From: an uncultured Prevotellaceae bacterium
GTDB lineage: Bacteria; Bacteroidota; Bacteroidia; Bacteroidales; Bacteroidaceae
DNA length: 44,546 nt
Reading direction: 5' to 3'
Assembly: GCA_902761905.1 (NCBI GenBank)
Contig: CACWMK010000033.1
Location: 1-44,546 of the forward strand
Below the pieces are notes generated by a model. That model was not told where the DNA came from. It was given only the letters and a program-made list of their open reading frames with translations, and did not search any database. Every line of letters begins with the position of its first letter. Within the stretch, counting starts at the first letter, position 1. Shown piece after piece: positions 7,990 through 16,056 of this stretch. The translations under genes were made by a program, and so were the position numbers.

Positions 7990-9494
7990 CGCTGGCAGAG
8001 TATAACTTTTGCAATTTTGTTGTCCATCCCCGGCATTGTGCATCCCACGCGAGCCCGGGTATAACATGGATCAGCAATAGTAAATTTCTTTTCTCCCAGC
8101 ATTAAATAGTCTCCGTTGACATTCCCATTAAAACATACGGCAGCAGCCAAATGACCAGGATAATACACAAGAACGACATCTAATCCCAACAAATCCCTTA
8201 CTAAATGGGAAAATAAAATAGCCCTATCTTCACAATCACTAAATGGATAGAATAGTGTTTCTTCAGCAAAGAATGCACGATCATGCCCCCACACTTTATC
8301 ATCAAGTTCATATTCAAAACCAGTCTGAACCCAGTTCAACAGCATATTGACAGCCATCAATTCATTGACGTTCTGCAATCGTTCTTTCATTTGCGGATAT
8401 AACTGTAACAGCACTTCCTCACTAACAGGCGTATTAGCATAATTAACCCATCTCGTCATTATATTTTTTCCGTCATAAGTACAAGGATAGTCCTGCATAA
8501 AACCAATAAGATTCTTGTTAACGCCATTAGTCACCTTTATGTTATATGACAAGGAATTTATGGAACGTATTTTGGAAAGGTTGAACTCCAATCGAGGCAG
8601 TCTGTCTAAAGCCATCTGCATGTCCTGTTCGTCTTGGTATGCAATCTTACAGACGCTCAACTGTTGTCCATTAGTATCTTTGAAGATGAAGAACTGTTTA
8701 CCATCTACTTCCATTGACTTATAATCGAACGCATGACCTTTAATCTTGACAAGAAGACAAAGATGATTTGTGCGATTATCTCTTGCAAAACGCATAGTAT
8801 ATCCTGATTGCTGAAACAACACACCTTGAAGGAATACGGCCTCATTGGTTTGTTTCCCGCAAACAGTTTCTGCCAAAATCTCTAACATTTTATAGTAAGC
8901 CCAGTCGCAAAGGGCATATTTTTCGCGAAGCAACAAACAATCATTCAGCAGATTGTTATACTTCTTATCTGTCAATTTTCGGAAAGCATTGGCTAAAGTC
9001 TTATCATCTATAAGCCCTAATTTGAAAGAGTTCAAGTCGCCCCACCTAGCCTGCATCTTTGTGCCGTAATAGGTAAAAGTACTATAGTCATTCGACTCAT
9101 CATTCTCTATAACGGGAACAATAGGCTTAGGCTGTGGCTGAGGTTTTGGATTTTCGTATGGTACAAACTCTATTACCTGTTGCCTTTCTTTCTTATTCTG
9201 ATGATACTTTTCATCATAGACAACTGGAGGAACATCTTTCTCTTTAGGTCTTTTTTCTGCAGCTTTCTTGTCGTATACCTCCCAACTCCCCTGCTCCATG
9301 AAGCGAGCAAACTCCTCATTCTTCTTTCGCCGGAACTCATCAAATTCCTTTTGTTTGCTATTAATGAAGTTCTGGAACTGTTGGTTCTTCTCCTTCATAA
9401 AGTTGTCGAAAGTCTGGTTCACCTGTGCTCTAACAGATTGTAGAGCAGTACCAGCAAAAATGAACAAAATATAAAATTTACAATTTACCTTCAT
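7986..9494 (-). CDS. Exported transglutaminase-like cysteine protein
   Basis: This 502-residue protein has a signal peptide (residues 1-23), a charged coiled-coil segment with repeated phenylalanines (about 25-70), a Pro/Lys-rich linker near 115-130, and a C-terminal papain/transglutaminase fold. The catalytic triad appears as Cys in FSDCEDRAIL, His in YYPGHLAAAV and Asp in FTIADPCY, all in the expected order. Such periplasmic domains act as peptidases or as peptide-binding scaffolds. It overlaps the CHASE2 gene by 4 nt and follows the LamG gene by 26 nt, so it belongs to the same operon. The substrate is not indicated by the sequence. Confidence 0.8.
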   Translation of the reverse strand: MKVNCKFYILFIFAGTALQSVRAQVNQTFDNFMKEKNQQFQNFINSKQKEFDEFRRKKNEEFARFMEQGSWEVYDKKAAEKRPKEKDVPPVVYDEKYHQNKKERQQVIEFVPYENPKPQPQPKPIVPVIENDESNDYSTFTYYGTKMQARWGDLNSFKLGLIDDKTLANAFRKLTDKKYNNLLNDCLLLREKYALCDWAYYKMLEILAETVCGKQTNEAVFLQGVLFQQSGYTMRFARDNRTNHLCLLVKIKGHAFDYKSMEVDGKQFFIFKDTNGQQLSVCKIAYQDEQDMQMALDRLPRLEFNLSKIRSINSLSYNIKVTNGVNKNLIGFMQDYPCTYDGKNIMTRWVNYANTPVSEEVLLQLYPQMKERLQNVNELMAVNMLLNWVQTGFEYELDDKVWGHDRAFFAEETLFYPFSDCEDRAILFSHLVRDLLGLDVVLVYYPGHLAAAVCFNGNVNGDYLMLGEKKFTIADPCYTRARVGCTMPGMDNKIAKVILCQR

Positions 9495-9520
9495 TTGTCA
9501 AATGAGATTACTATGACTAT

Positions 9521-11056
9521 TTAAAATCTGCTTTCAGATGCATATATTTCTGCCACTTCATCATCACTAAGTGCAACAGAATACAGGCGAACATTATCAA
9601 TTATCAAAGGATCATCACCACCAATACACATAGACGTTCCACCGCTGGCATTTGTCTTTTCAGATATTCCTGAGTCAACCTTTCTTCCGTTAACATATAA
9701 TGTGATTAACAGGCTATTACCCGAAGGTTCGCAGACTATTGTCAACATAACCCATTGTCCGCTTTGATAGTTTGACATATCGGCAGAAAATGTTTTGTAT
9801 GTACTAGAATAATTGCTGACACCGGTATAAAATCTTAATCTCAGGTCTTCTGTCACGAAAAGAGACGGAGCTGTAAAATAGTCTCCTTTCTGGGTTCTTA
9901 TCAACCTGCCCGCACCAAAATCTTTTATCCAACCCTGGCCACAGGGCGTATCGCTAATGAATCTTCCACCATTCAAAGCCCCATCATATTCATATGGCAT
10001 ATCGTCTTTTGCATCATCATTATCAAAAGAATAAAAAGCAGTCAAGCCACGTTTAACATCAACCCCACTTTCTTGTGTCTCTTTCCCCTTAGCTATTTGA
10101 ACAGCAATTGTATTGTTCGAATTTTCCGTCACCACATTGATACAGCCTCTCAAATATTTATCCAACAAATCCCTGTCACTTATTGTTACAGAAACTTTCT
10201 GTACACCTTTTGCAGGGATATAATCTGACGAGGGACTATATTTGATTATGCCAATATTGTCATTAACAGAGTACTTCATATTATTCAGAGTATGATTGGA
10301 AATAGTGAACTCCTGTTGGCTACTTTCTTTATCAAAGAATAATTCTTGAGGTGAAATCGTGACACGCGCTTTTTCTTTTTCCCTATTGTATATATCAGCT
10401 ACTTGATCTTCAGTTAATGTAACATTATATAATCTAACATCATCTACTCTAAACGAATCATCTCCACCAATACACATTGACGTTCCTCCACTAGCATTAG
10501 TTTTTTCTGAAATACCAGAGTCAACCTTTCTTCCGTTAACATATAATGTACTTAACATGTTATTACCAGAAGGTTCACAGACTATTGTCAGCATAACCCA
10601 TTGTCCGCTTTGATAGTTTGACATATCGGCAGAAAATGTTTTGTATGTACTAGAATAATTGCTGACACCGGTATAAAACCTTAATCTCAGGTCTTCTGTC
10701 ACGAAAAGAGACGGAGCTGTAAAATAGTCTCCTTTCTGGGTTCTTATCAACCTGCCCGCACCAAAATCTTTTATCCAATCTATAATATAAGAGGCACCGT
10801 TTTCAAAACCATAGTATTGCCCCTGAGAATCGCTACAGTTCTTGTTATCAAATGTATAATAAGCGACTAGTCCTGCTGTAACATCGTTGGGCGTGTTATC
10901 ATCCACCTCGTCAGTTTTAATAAATGTTATTTCTTTGATGTCGCCGACATCTTCGTAACGATTGTCACCATTATTATATTTGACAACCATAACATTCTGC
11001 GCTACGACCATCGATGTAACGGTCAAGCACACACCAATTAATGATACTTTTTTCAT
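9521..11056 (-). CDS. Exported protein with two LamG/concanavalin-like domains
   Basis: The 511-residue protein has a signal peptide (MKKVSLIGVCLTVTSMVVA), then a LamG-like domain, a BACON-like segment (about 245-330) and a second LamG-like domain at the C-terminus. These domains bind glycans or host/matrix ligands. Both LamG copies have lost the segment that precedes WVKDFG in the neighbouring lipoprotein and start their shared part at WIKDFGAGRL, so each is incomplete. Their central parts are almost identical in DNA. I chose ATG 11056, which gives the signal peptide and lies 1 nt after the stop of the upstream gene; the longer frame reaches into that gene. Confidence 0.75.
   Translation of the reverse strand: MKKVSLIGVCLTVTSMVVAQNVMVVKYNNGDNRYEDVGDIKEITFIKTDEVDDNTPNDVTAGLVAYYTFDNKNCSDSQGQYYGFENGASYIIDWIKDFGAGRLIRTQKGDYFTAPSLFVTEDLRLRFYTGVSNYSSTYKTFSADMSNYQSGQWVMLTIVCEPSGNNMLSTLYVNGRKVDSGISEKTNASGGTSMCIGGDDSFRVDDVRLYNVTLTEDQVADIYNREKEKARVTISPQELFFDKESSQQEFTISNHTLNNMKYSVNDNIGIIKYSPSSDYIPAKGVQKVSVTISDRDLLDKYLRGCINVVTENSNNTIAVQIAKGKETQESGVDVKRGLTAFYSFDNDDAKDDMPYEYDGALNGGRFISDTPCGQGWIKDFGAGRLIRTQKGDYFTAPSLFVTEDLRLRFYTGVSNYSSTYKTFSADMSNYQSGQWVMLTIVCEPSGNSLLITLYVNGRKVDSGISEKTNASGGTSMCIGGDDPLIIDNVRLYSVALSDDEVAEIYASESRF
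9746..9932 (-). repeat. Intragenic near-identical repeat, copy A (LamG)
   Basis: This 187-bp stretch is repeated at 10592-10778 in the same orientation with a single mismatch that I can see (T versus C, near the phrase encoding RFYTG). The sequence outside the block diverges quickly. The two copies encode the same stretch of the two LamG domains. Confidence 0.85.
10592..10778 (-). repeat. Intragenic near-identical repeat, copy B (LamG)
   Basis: The partner of the block at 9746-9932. The border near 10778 coincides with the point where both domains are shortened relative to the lipoprotein homologue encoded next door, which points to a recent duplication or gene conversion. Confidence 0.85.
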
Positions 11057-11057
11057 A

Positions 11058-13766
11058 CTATTTCTCATATTCATATAACGCAGCAACTTCATCATCTGTA
11101 AGATTTACGTTATAGAGACGCACGTTATCTATTTTCATAGGAGCAGCCCAAATAGAGTTACCATAAGATCCTCCTATTGTCATAGCAGTTCCTCCACTAG
11201 CATTTGTTTTCTCAGAAGTGCCAGAATCAACTCTTCTTCCATTAATGTATAATGTACTTAATATAGTATTACCAGATGGTTCACAAACTATAGTCAACAT
11301 TACCCATTTGCCTGTTTGGTAGTTTGACATATCAGCAGAATATGTCTTACTAGTTTGTGAATAGTTACTTATACCAGTCTGGAATTTCACTCTTATATCC
11401 TCTGTAATAAACAAAGATGGTGTTGTATAATAGTTTCCCTTCTGTGTCAACATCAAACATCCAGATCCAAAATCTTTCACCCACATACTGACAGTATAAT
11501 TTGTCCTGCCATCTATAGGGGCAGAGCCAATAGACAGGTATTGCCTCTGTTTCAGATAAAGAGCCTTGCCACTACCTGATGGAGTATCAGTAATAAAACT
11601 ACCACCATTCATAAAGCCATGATAGTTTCCTATAGCATCATCTGCATCACCATTATTGAAATTGTAATAGGCAACAAGACCACGAACTACATTCTCTGTA
11701 TCATTCGGACTCTCACCTTCGTATTTATCCACGCTTATATTTACAGTGTACGTATTAGCACCAGCAGTAATAGTAAGTTCACCACTTAGGTCTGTAGTTA
11801 TATTCTGTCTGTCGTTAACCTTAACAGTAACACTTTGCTGTCCGTTCGCATTAAGTGTACCAGTTTTAGGTGTGATTACAAGATTGTTCAAACTACTTGT
11901 TATTGTATAGTCATTTGACCAAATATTGTTGTTGATGATCGTGAAAGCTTTTTGATCTGTAGATTTATCAAATGAAAGACTAAGCGGAGTGATACTTATA
12001 TCGATTTGAGCCTTACTAATATAAACGTTTGCCGTAAATATTCTTCCAGCAATATCTATGTTTAGTAGTCCCGTTTTATCCGAAGTTATACTCTTTCTAT
12101 CCTTTACCTTGACAATAACATCTTTCTTTTCCTTTGCATTGAGGTTGCCATTATCAGGCGAGATTGTGAGCACATCACTGAGATCACTACTGATTGTATA
12201 ACTCAGGGCTTGAGAATTATTATTGGTGATACTCAGTGTCTGTTGATAAGTGTCGTTATTGAATGATAGTGATTGTGGACTTAAGGTAACATCAATGTCA
12301 TACTTGGCAACATTGACTGTAACAACATAAGTATTACCTTCAATATCGATTGTTATTTTTCCTACTCTGTCAATATCCACCTTTTGTCTATCTTGCACAT
12401 TTACAGTAATAGTATTCTGTCCTTTCTCTTTAAGAGTACCCTTAGTTGGAGTTACTGTAACAATAGAGAGATCATTTGTTATTTCATAATTAAGAGTTCT
12501 ATTGTTTTTACTTGTGATAGTAAATGTCAACTGTTCGGTATTTTTGTCAAAATTAAGTGTTGTTGGTGTTACGTCAACATTGACACTTTCACTCTGATAT
12601 GGTTCTACGGAAATATTTACTATAAAAGCATTGTTGCCTACATCAACCTTAAGCTGAGCATTTTTCTTTTCTTTTATCTGTTTACGATTTAGAACTGTTA
12701 CCGTAATAGCTTCACTACCCTTTGCAGAAATCATTCCAGTAGATGAAGAAACACTTACGAAATCAGGAATATTCGATAATGTGTATTGTTGAGTACTACT
12801 GCTGCCATTCTTAATCGAAAAGGACAGTTGTTCTACATCAGAAGCATATGTTAGATTCTGTGGAGAAACTTCCACGTTGGTTCCACCCTTTTGGAGTTGG
12901 AAGTCACAAGTAGTATTCTTGTTTGCTTCAATACTAACATCCTTTTTTGCGCCTTCATAACCGTTGGCAGATACAGTAATCGTATAAACGCCTGGCGTTA
13001 GACCAGTAAACTCATAACGTCCATCACTACCTGTTGTCTTAGACTCACCAGTTGAAGTCAATGTAACTGTTGCGCCCGCAATAGGAGTATTTGCCACAGC
13101 ATAGTCACTGATAGTGCCCATAACATTACCTGTCGTAACATCATCTTCTGTACCATTAATGGTGACATTAACCTGGTAAGAGTCACTGCCGACATTAACA
13201 AGAATTTGTCCGTTAACAGTCTTTTTAATGCTACTTCTGTTTGTTACCTTAACACTGATTGCCTGCTGACCTTTTGCCTTGACACTACCCAACATAGGCG
13301 AAACTTCCAGTTCTGCCATATAAGTTGCTAAACTGTAGGATAAATCGCGATTACTTTGATTAGCAATAGTAAATGACAACATGCTTACCGTTTTGTCAAA
13401 AACTAAGTTCAAAGGAGATATGTCTATGCTAACTTTTTCAATTTCCAACTGAATATCACAATTTGCTTTCTGACCAGCATATACTGTAACCTGCTTAGTA
13501 TTGGTCTGATAGTTGTTGGCTTTAACTGCAATAGTATAGGTTCCTGGTTCTAAACCAGTAAATTCAAAACGTCCATCACTACCTGTTGTTTTACTTAACC
13601 CTTTGCCATTTACAGTTACAGTTGCACCAGCAATAGGCGTATTTGAACTAGCGTATTCTGTCACGATACCACTAATAGTGCCGCTTAAGTTTTCTTCATC
13701 TTTTGCACAGCTAACTATTACAAAAAGGCACAAAGTACCAACAAACCATATAATGAGTTTCTTCAT
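11058..13766 (-). CDS. Surface lipoprotein with carboxypeptidase-regulatory, BACON and LamG domains
   Basis: This 902-residue lipoprotein has a lipobox ending at VSC, followed by AKDEE, an acidic stretch like the Bacteroidetes lipoprotein export signal, so it is probably on the cell surface. Domains in order: carboxypeptidase-regulatory-like (about 28-110), BACON-like (112-205), a second carboxypeptidase-regulatory-like (210-297), four more BACON-like repeats (about 300-690, each with a PxxLxFDK-like start and a KVxDRxxI-like strand), and a C-terminal LamG domain. Such proteins bind glycans or act as adhesins. It overlaps the upstream gene by 4 nt and is followed by the LamG gene after 1 nt. 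No catalytic domain is seen. Confidence 0.8.
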   Translation of the reverse strand: MKKLIIWFVGTLCLFVIVSCAKDEENLSGTISGIVTEYASSNTPIAGATVTVNGKGLSKTTGSDGRFEFTGLEPGTYTIAVKANNYQTNTKQVTVYAGQKANCDIQLEIEKVSIDISPLNLVFDKTVSMLSFTIANQSNRDLSYSLATYMAELEVSPMLGSVKAKGQQAISVKVTNRSSIKKTVNGQILVNVGSDSYQVNVTINGTEDDVTTGNVMGTISDYAVANTPIAGATVTLTSTGESKTTGSDGRYEFTGLTPGVYTITVSANGYEGAKKDVSIEANKNTTCDFQLQKGGTNVEVSPQNLTYASDVEQLSFSIKNGSSSTQQYTLSNIPDFVSVSSSTGMISAKGSEAITVTVLNRKQIKEKKNAQLKVDVGNNAFIVNISVEPYQSESVNVDVTPTTLNFDKNTEQLTFTITSKNNRTLNYEITNDLSIVTVTPTKGTLKEKGQNTITVNVQDRQKVDIDRVGKITIDIEGNTYVVTVNVAKYDIDVTLSPQSLSFNNDTYQQTLSITNNNSQALSYTISSDLSDVLTISPDNGNLNAKEKKDVIVKVKDRKSITSDKTGLLNIDIAGRIFTANVYISKAQIDISITPLSLSFDKSTDQKAFTIINNNIWSNDYTITSSLNNLVITPKTGTLNANGQQSVTVKVNDRQNITTDLSGELTITAGANTYTVNISVDKYEGESPNDTENVVRGLVAYYNFNNGDADDAIGNYHGFMNGGSFITDTPSGSGKALYLKQRQYLSIGSAPIDGRTNYTVSMWVKDFGSGCLMLTQKGNYYTTPSLFITEDIRVKFQTGISNYSQTSKTYSADMSNYQTGKWVMLTIVCEPSGNTILSTLYINGRRVDSGTSEKTNASGGTAMTIGGSYGNSIWAAPMKIDNVRLYNVNLTDDEVAALYEYEK

Positions 13767-14233
13767 TTCTTTAATACTTTAAAAGATTGCTTATTACTTA
13801 AACTTATAATGTAAGAACCTTTCGATAGGTTTAACAAAGACATTTCAATTATTTGCCCAACTTTGCTAATAGTGATTTGCTGCTTTTTCCCATCCAAGGA
13901 GTAGACAGAGATATTATTTGATTCTGAGACGCCTTCTAGCAACACCTTATCACCTATATAGCTTATGCGAGTATCACCTGCATTCAATTCACTAATACCA
14001 GTTTCATCACATATAAAGGCGAAACGTTCAATATTGTCTTTAAAGTATTCCGTGACAACATCATTGCAGTAAAAAACAGCTTTTTCTCCTGCAAATTTAA
14101 TTTGCGGCCGTTCTTCTAAAATATACTCATTCTTCGTACCATCCTTTAGTTCTACACGAAGAATACTCTTCCCAATGTTTGCAAACAGGGAAGCACTGAA
14201 AAGCATGAGGGTTGCTAACAAAACTATTCTCAT
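13763..14233 (-). CDS. Small secreted protein with a T9SS type A-like sorting tail
   Basis: The 156-residue protein has a signal peptide (MRIVLLATLMLFSASLFA). The C-terminal 70 residues (NNISVYSLDGKK, LLNLSKGSYIISL, SFKVLKK) resemble the type A sorting domain of the type IX secretion system, which directs Bacteroidetes proteins through the outer membrane. The N-terminal half is a short beta-rich region of unknown function, and with so little cargo the protein may be a component rather than an enzyme. It overlaps the following lipoprotein gene by 4 nt and follows the LPP20/DUF5683-like gene by 10 nt, so it is in the same operon. Confidence 0.7.
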   Translation of the reverse strand: MRIVLLATLMLFSASLFANIGKSILRVELKDGTKNEYILEERPQIKFAGEKAVFYCNDVVTEYFKDNIERFAFICDETGISELNAGDTRISYIGDKVLLEGVSESNNISVYSLDGKKQQITISKVGQIIEMSLLNLSKGSYIISLSNKQSFKVLKK

Positions 14234-14243
14234 ACAGATGGGA

Positions 14244-15011
14244 TTAGAAATTATAAGTAAGTGCTAGTCCTGCAGCATCAGGTGTAACAATAGGATTATA
14301 GGACAAACTACTTGACTTACCAACAAACACACGACGTTTGCCTTTGGAAGCAACACCATCAATAATATTCCAAACATAGAAAGCTGCCGCTGCCCCAATA
14401 AACACATTACGAGCGGTTTCGTAGTTATTGGCTTTTGTATTGTAAGTTTTGGCAAACTCTGGCTGTTCCTTCATTTTATTCTTGTAGTCTGAACGTGTAT
14501 TCTCACACACCAATGCACCTATACCACAACCAACCACACCAGTCAGCATAACAAGACCTTTTGTCGTTTGTCCTTTATATAGCTGTGCCCAACCAGGAAT
14601 AACAGCTCTTGCTCCTGCAGAATATCGGTCAGTAACATAAACCGGTTCAAATGAATACATTGGGTTGCGAGCTGTTTGTACTAAAAGAGATACCTTGTAA
14701 CCGCCATATGCTGTTTCTTGATACTGATCAACAACTCGACTCTTCACCTCAATATTGTCTTCGCCCGTAATACTAACACTACCATTGACCTCTTTAACAA
14801 CATAGCTATGACCAGTAGCTCGACTTCGCTCAGCAACTATTTGTTGGAGAGCCTTACTCCTTGCCTCATCAATAGTGTTACCTACAGCAGAAAAAACATC
14901 AAGATATGAATACACAAGATCTTTATGATAACCATTCAACCATGTAGGCTTTTGTGCCATTACATTTGAACTGACACATAGCAATAAAAGTGCAACAAAA
15001 AAAGTTTTCAT
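14244..15011 (-). CDS. LPP20-like protein with a C-terminal DUF5683-like membrane domain
   Basis: The 255-residue protein has a signal peptide (MKTFFVALLLLCVSSNVMA). The N-terminal half (about 20-130, with DEARSKALQQIVAERS) resembles LPP20 lipoprotein domains. Residues 133-225 (RYSAGARAVIPGWAQLYKGQ, then two hydrophobic helices) resemble the DUF5683 membrane domain that accompanies outer-membrane proteins in Bacteroidetes. It follows the LPP20-like lipoprotein gene by 6 nt, so the pair probably forms a complex. I infer a structural or assembly role in the envelope. Confidence 0.65.
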   Translation of the reverse strand: MKTFFVALLLLCVSSNVMAQKPTWLNGYHKDLVYSYLDVFSAVGNTIDEARSKALQQIVAERSRATGHSYVVKEVNGSVSITGEDNIEVKSRVVDQYQETAYGGYKVSLLVQTARNPMYSFEPVYVTDRYSAGARAVIPGWAQLYKGQTTKGLVMLTGVVGCGIGALVCENTRSDYKNKMKEQPEFAKTYNTKANNYETARNVFIGAAAAFYVWNIIDGVASKGKRRVFVGKSSSLSYNPIVTPDAAGLALTYNF

Positions 15012-15017
15012 ACTATA

Positions 15018-15635
15018 TTACTTTTGGTTATCCTTATACTCTTTAAATTTCTCCTGTATATACTTACGATATTGATCTTCATTAAAACGCAGTTTCAACT
15101 CATCATCTTTAGATATTTGATCTGCTATTTTGTCTGCAACTGCTTTCTTATAGACACGTATTCCTACGTAACATGTTACACGTCCTTTTTCGTCAACTCC
15201 AGAGAATTTCATATCACGAGCCATTGTCTCATTAACGACAACATCAATTATCTGATTTCCACCACTTTCAATCTTTCTTGCTATATCAGTATTAGCATTA
15301 ATACCTATGGAACTTCTGTAATCAGATATCATTCCCTGATACGCATGTTTCATCTTTTGACGAATAATATTCTGCGCATTAGTCAATGCATCCTGCTGCA
15401 ATACATCCATACGCTGTCTTGGTCCCTCAGCTATCCCAGATGCAGCAAAAAACTCCTCTGTATCAGGTTCGAAAGTTGGCATAGTATAAGTCTCGCCCCC
15501 AAAAGGATTAGTTGATTGTACTGCTTGTGACACCGGTGATGCTTGAGACATTGGGCCTTGATTGTTTACAGATTTTGTGCTACCACATGAGACAAGAGCT
15601 CCTACAAATGCAACATAGATTAAAGTCTTTTTCAT
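15018..15635 (-). CDS. LPP20-like lipoprotein, first gene of the envelope operon
   Basis: This 205-residue lipoprotein has a lipobox (ALVSC) at residues 14-18 and an LPP20-like domain at about 55-170 (ASGIAEGPRQRMDVLQQDALTNA..., then VVVNETMARDMKFSG). It ends in a charged helical tail. It heads the eight-gene operon and is preceded by a roughly 208-nt structured leader and a perfect consensus promoter. LPP20 domains occur in outer-membrane lipoproteins; the exact role is unknown. The start ATG at 15635 is the first possible one after the leader and gives the lipobox at the right distance. Confidence 0.75.
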   Translation of the reverse strand: MKKTLIYVAFVGALVSCGSTKSVNNQGPMSQASPVSQAVQSTNPFGGETYTMPTFEPDTEEFFAASGIAEGPRQRMDVLQQDALTNAQNIIRQKMKHAYQGMISDYRSSIGINANTDIARKIESGGNQIIDVVVNETMARDMKFSGVDEKGRVTCYVGIRVYKKAVADKIADQISKDDELKLRFNEDQYRKYIQEKFKEYKDNQK

Positions 15636-15843
15636 TATCTATAAGTTTTTGTTGCCTCCTGACTCCCATTAATTCGGCAGGTTAGTAGAAAGCGCTTAAA
15701 AAGCGCGAAAGACGAGGGAGTTATCTACTTCTCGTATCCCACTTGCAAACATAATTTGCGAGATAAGCAGTGAAGATTACGTTCGTAAACGTCCTTTTCC
15801 AACATTTTTAACCCATCTCACCCTTTCGGGATAACAGGAATCG
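15636..15843 (-). ncRNA. Structured 5' leader of the envelope operon (candidate regulatory RNA)
   Basis: About 208 nt lie between the predicted transcript start (near 15843) and the ATG. Reading the minus strand in order, I see a CCC-GAAA-GGG tetraloop hairpin, ACGTT-TACG-AACGT, GCAAA-TTATG-TTTGC enclosed by TATC/GATA, a possible ACGAG/CTCGT helix, GCGCTT-TTT-AAGCGC, and CCTG/CAGG around the last unpaired stretch. Long, densely paired leaders are unusual for Bacteroidetes genes, so a riboswitch, a ribosomal-type regulatory RNA or a separate small RNA are all possible. I do not recognise the family. Confidence 0.5.
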
Positions 15844-15847
15844 GTGA

Positions 15848-15878
15848 CAAAGATAGCAAAATAATTTTAAATAACAAA
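15848..15878 (-). promoter_or_regulatory. Consensus promoter of the eight-gene envelope operon
   Basis: On the minus strand there is TTTG (15878-15875), 19 nt, then TATCTTTG (15855-15848): a perfect match to the Bacteroidetes -33/-7 consensus. Confidence 0.85.
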
Positions 15879-15988
15879 AAAAACAAGAAAAAAATCAGCT
15901 ATTTCTAAACTTTTCATTTTAGTTTGCAGTTATAGCGAATAGACAGACGCACTTTTTATTGACGTTTTTACAGAAATGATTTCATTTT

Positions 15989-16020
15989 TTTGTTATTCTA
16001 AAGAAAAAATACTATTTTTG
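15989..16020 (+). promoter_or_regulatory. Promoter of the SH3b membrane protein gene
   Basis: TTTG (15989-15992), 20 nt, then TATTTTTG (16013-16020) fits the Bacteroidetes consensus. It is divergent from the promoter at 15848-15878, with about 110 bp between them. Confidence 0.75.
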
Positions 16021-16056
16021 TACCGATAATTAAAAACTTAAAACGTTTCCTTGCTT

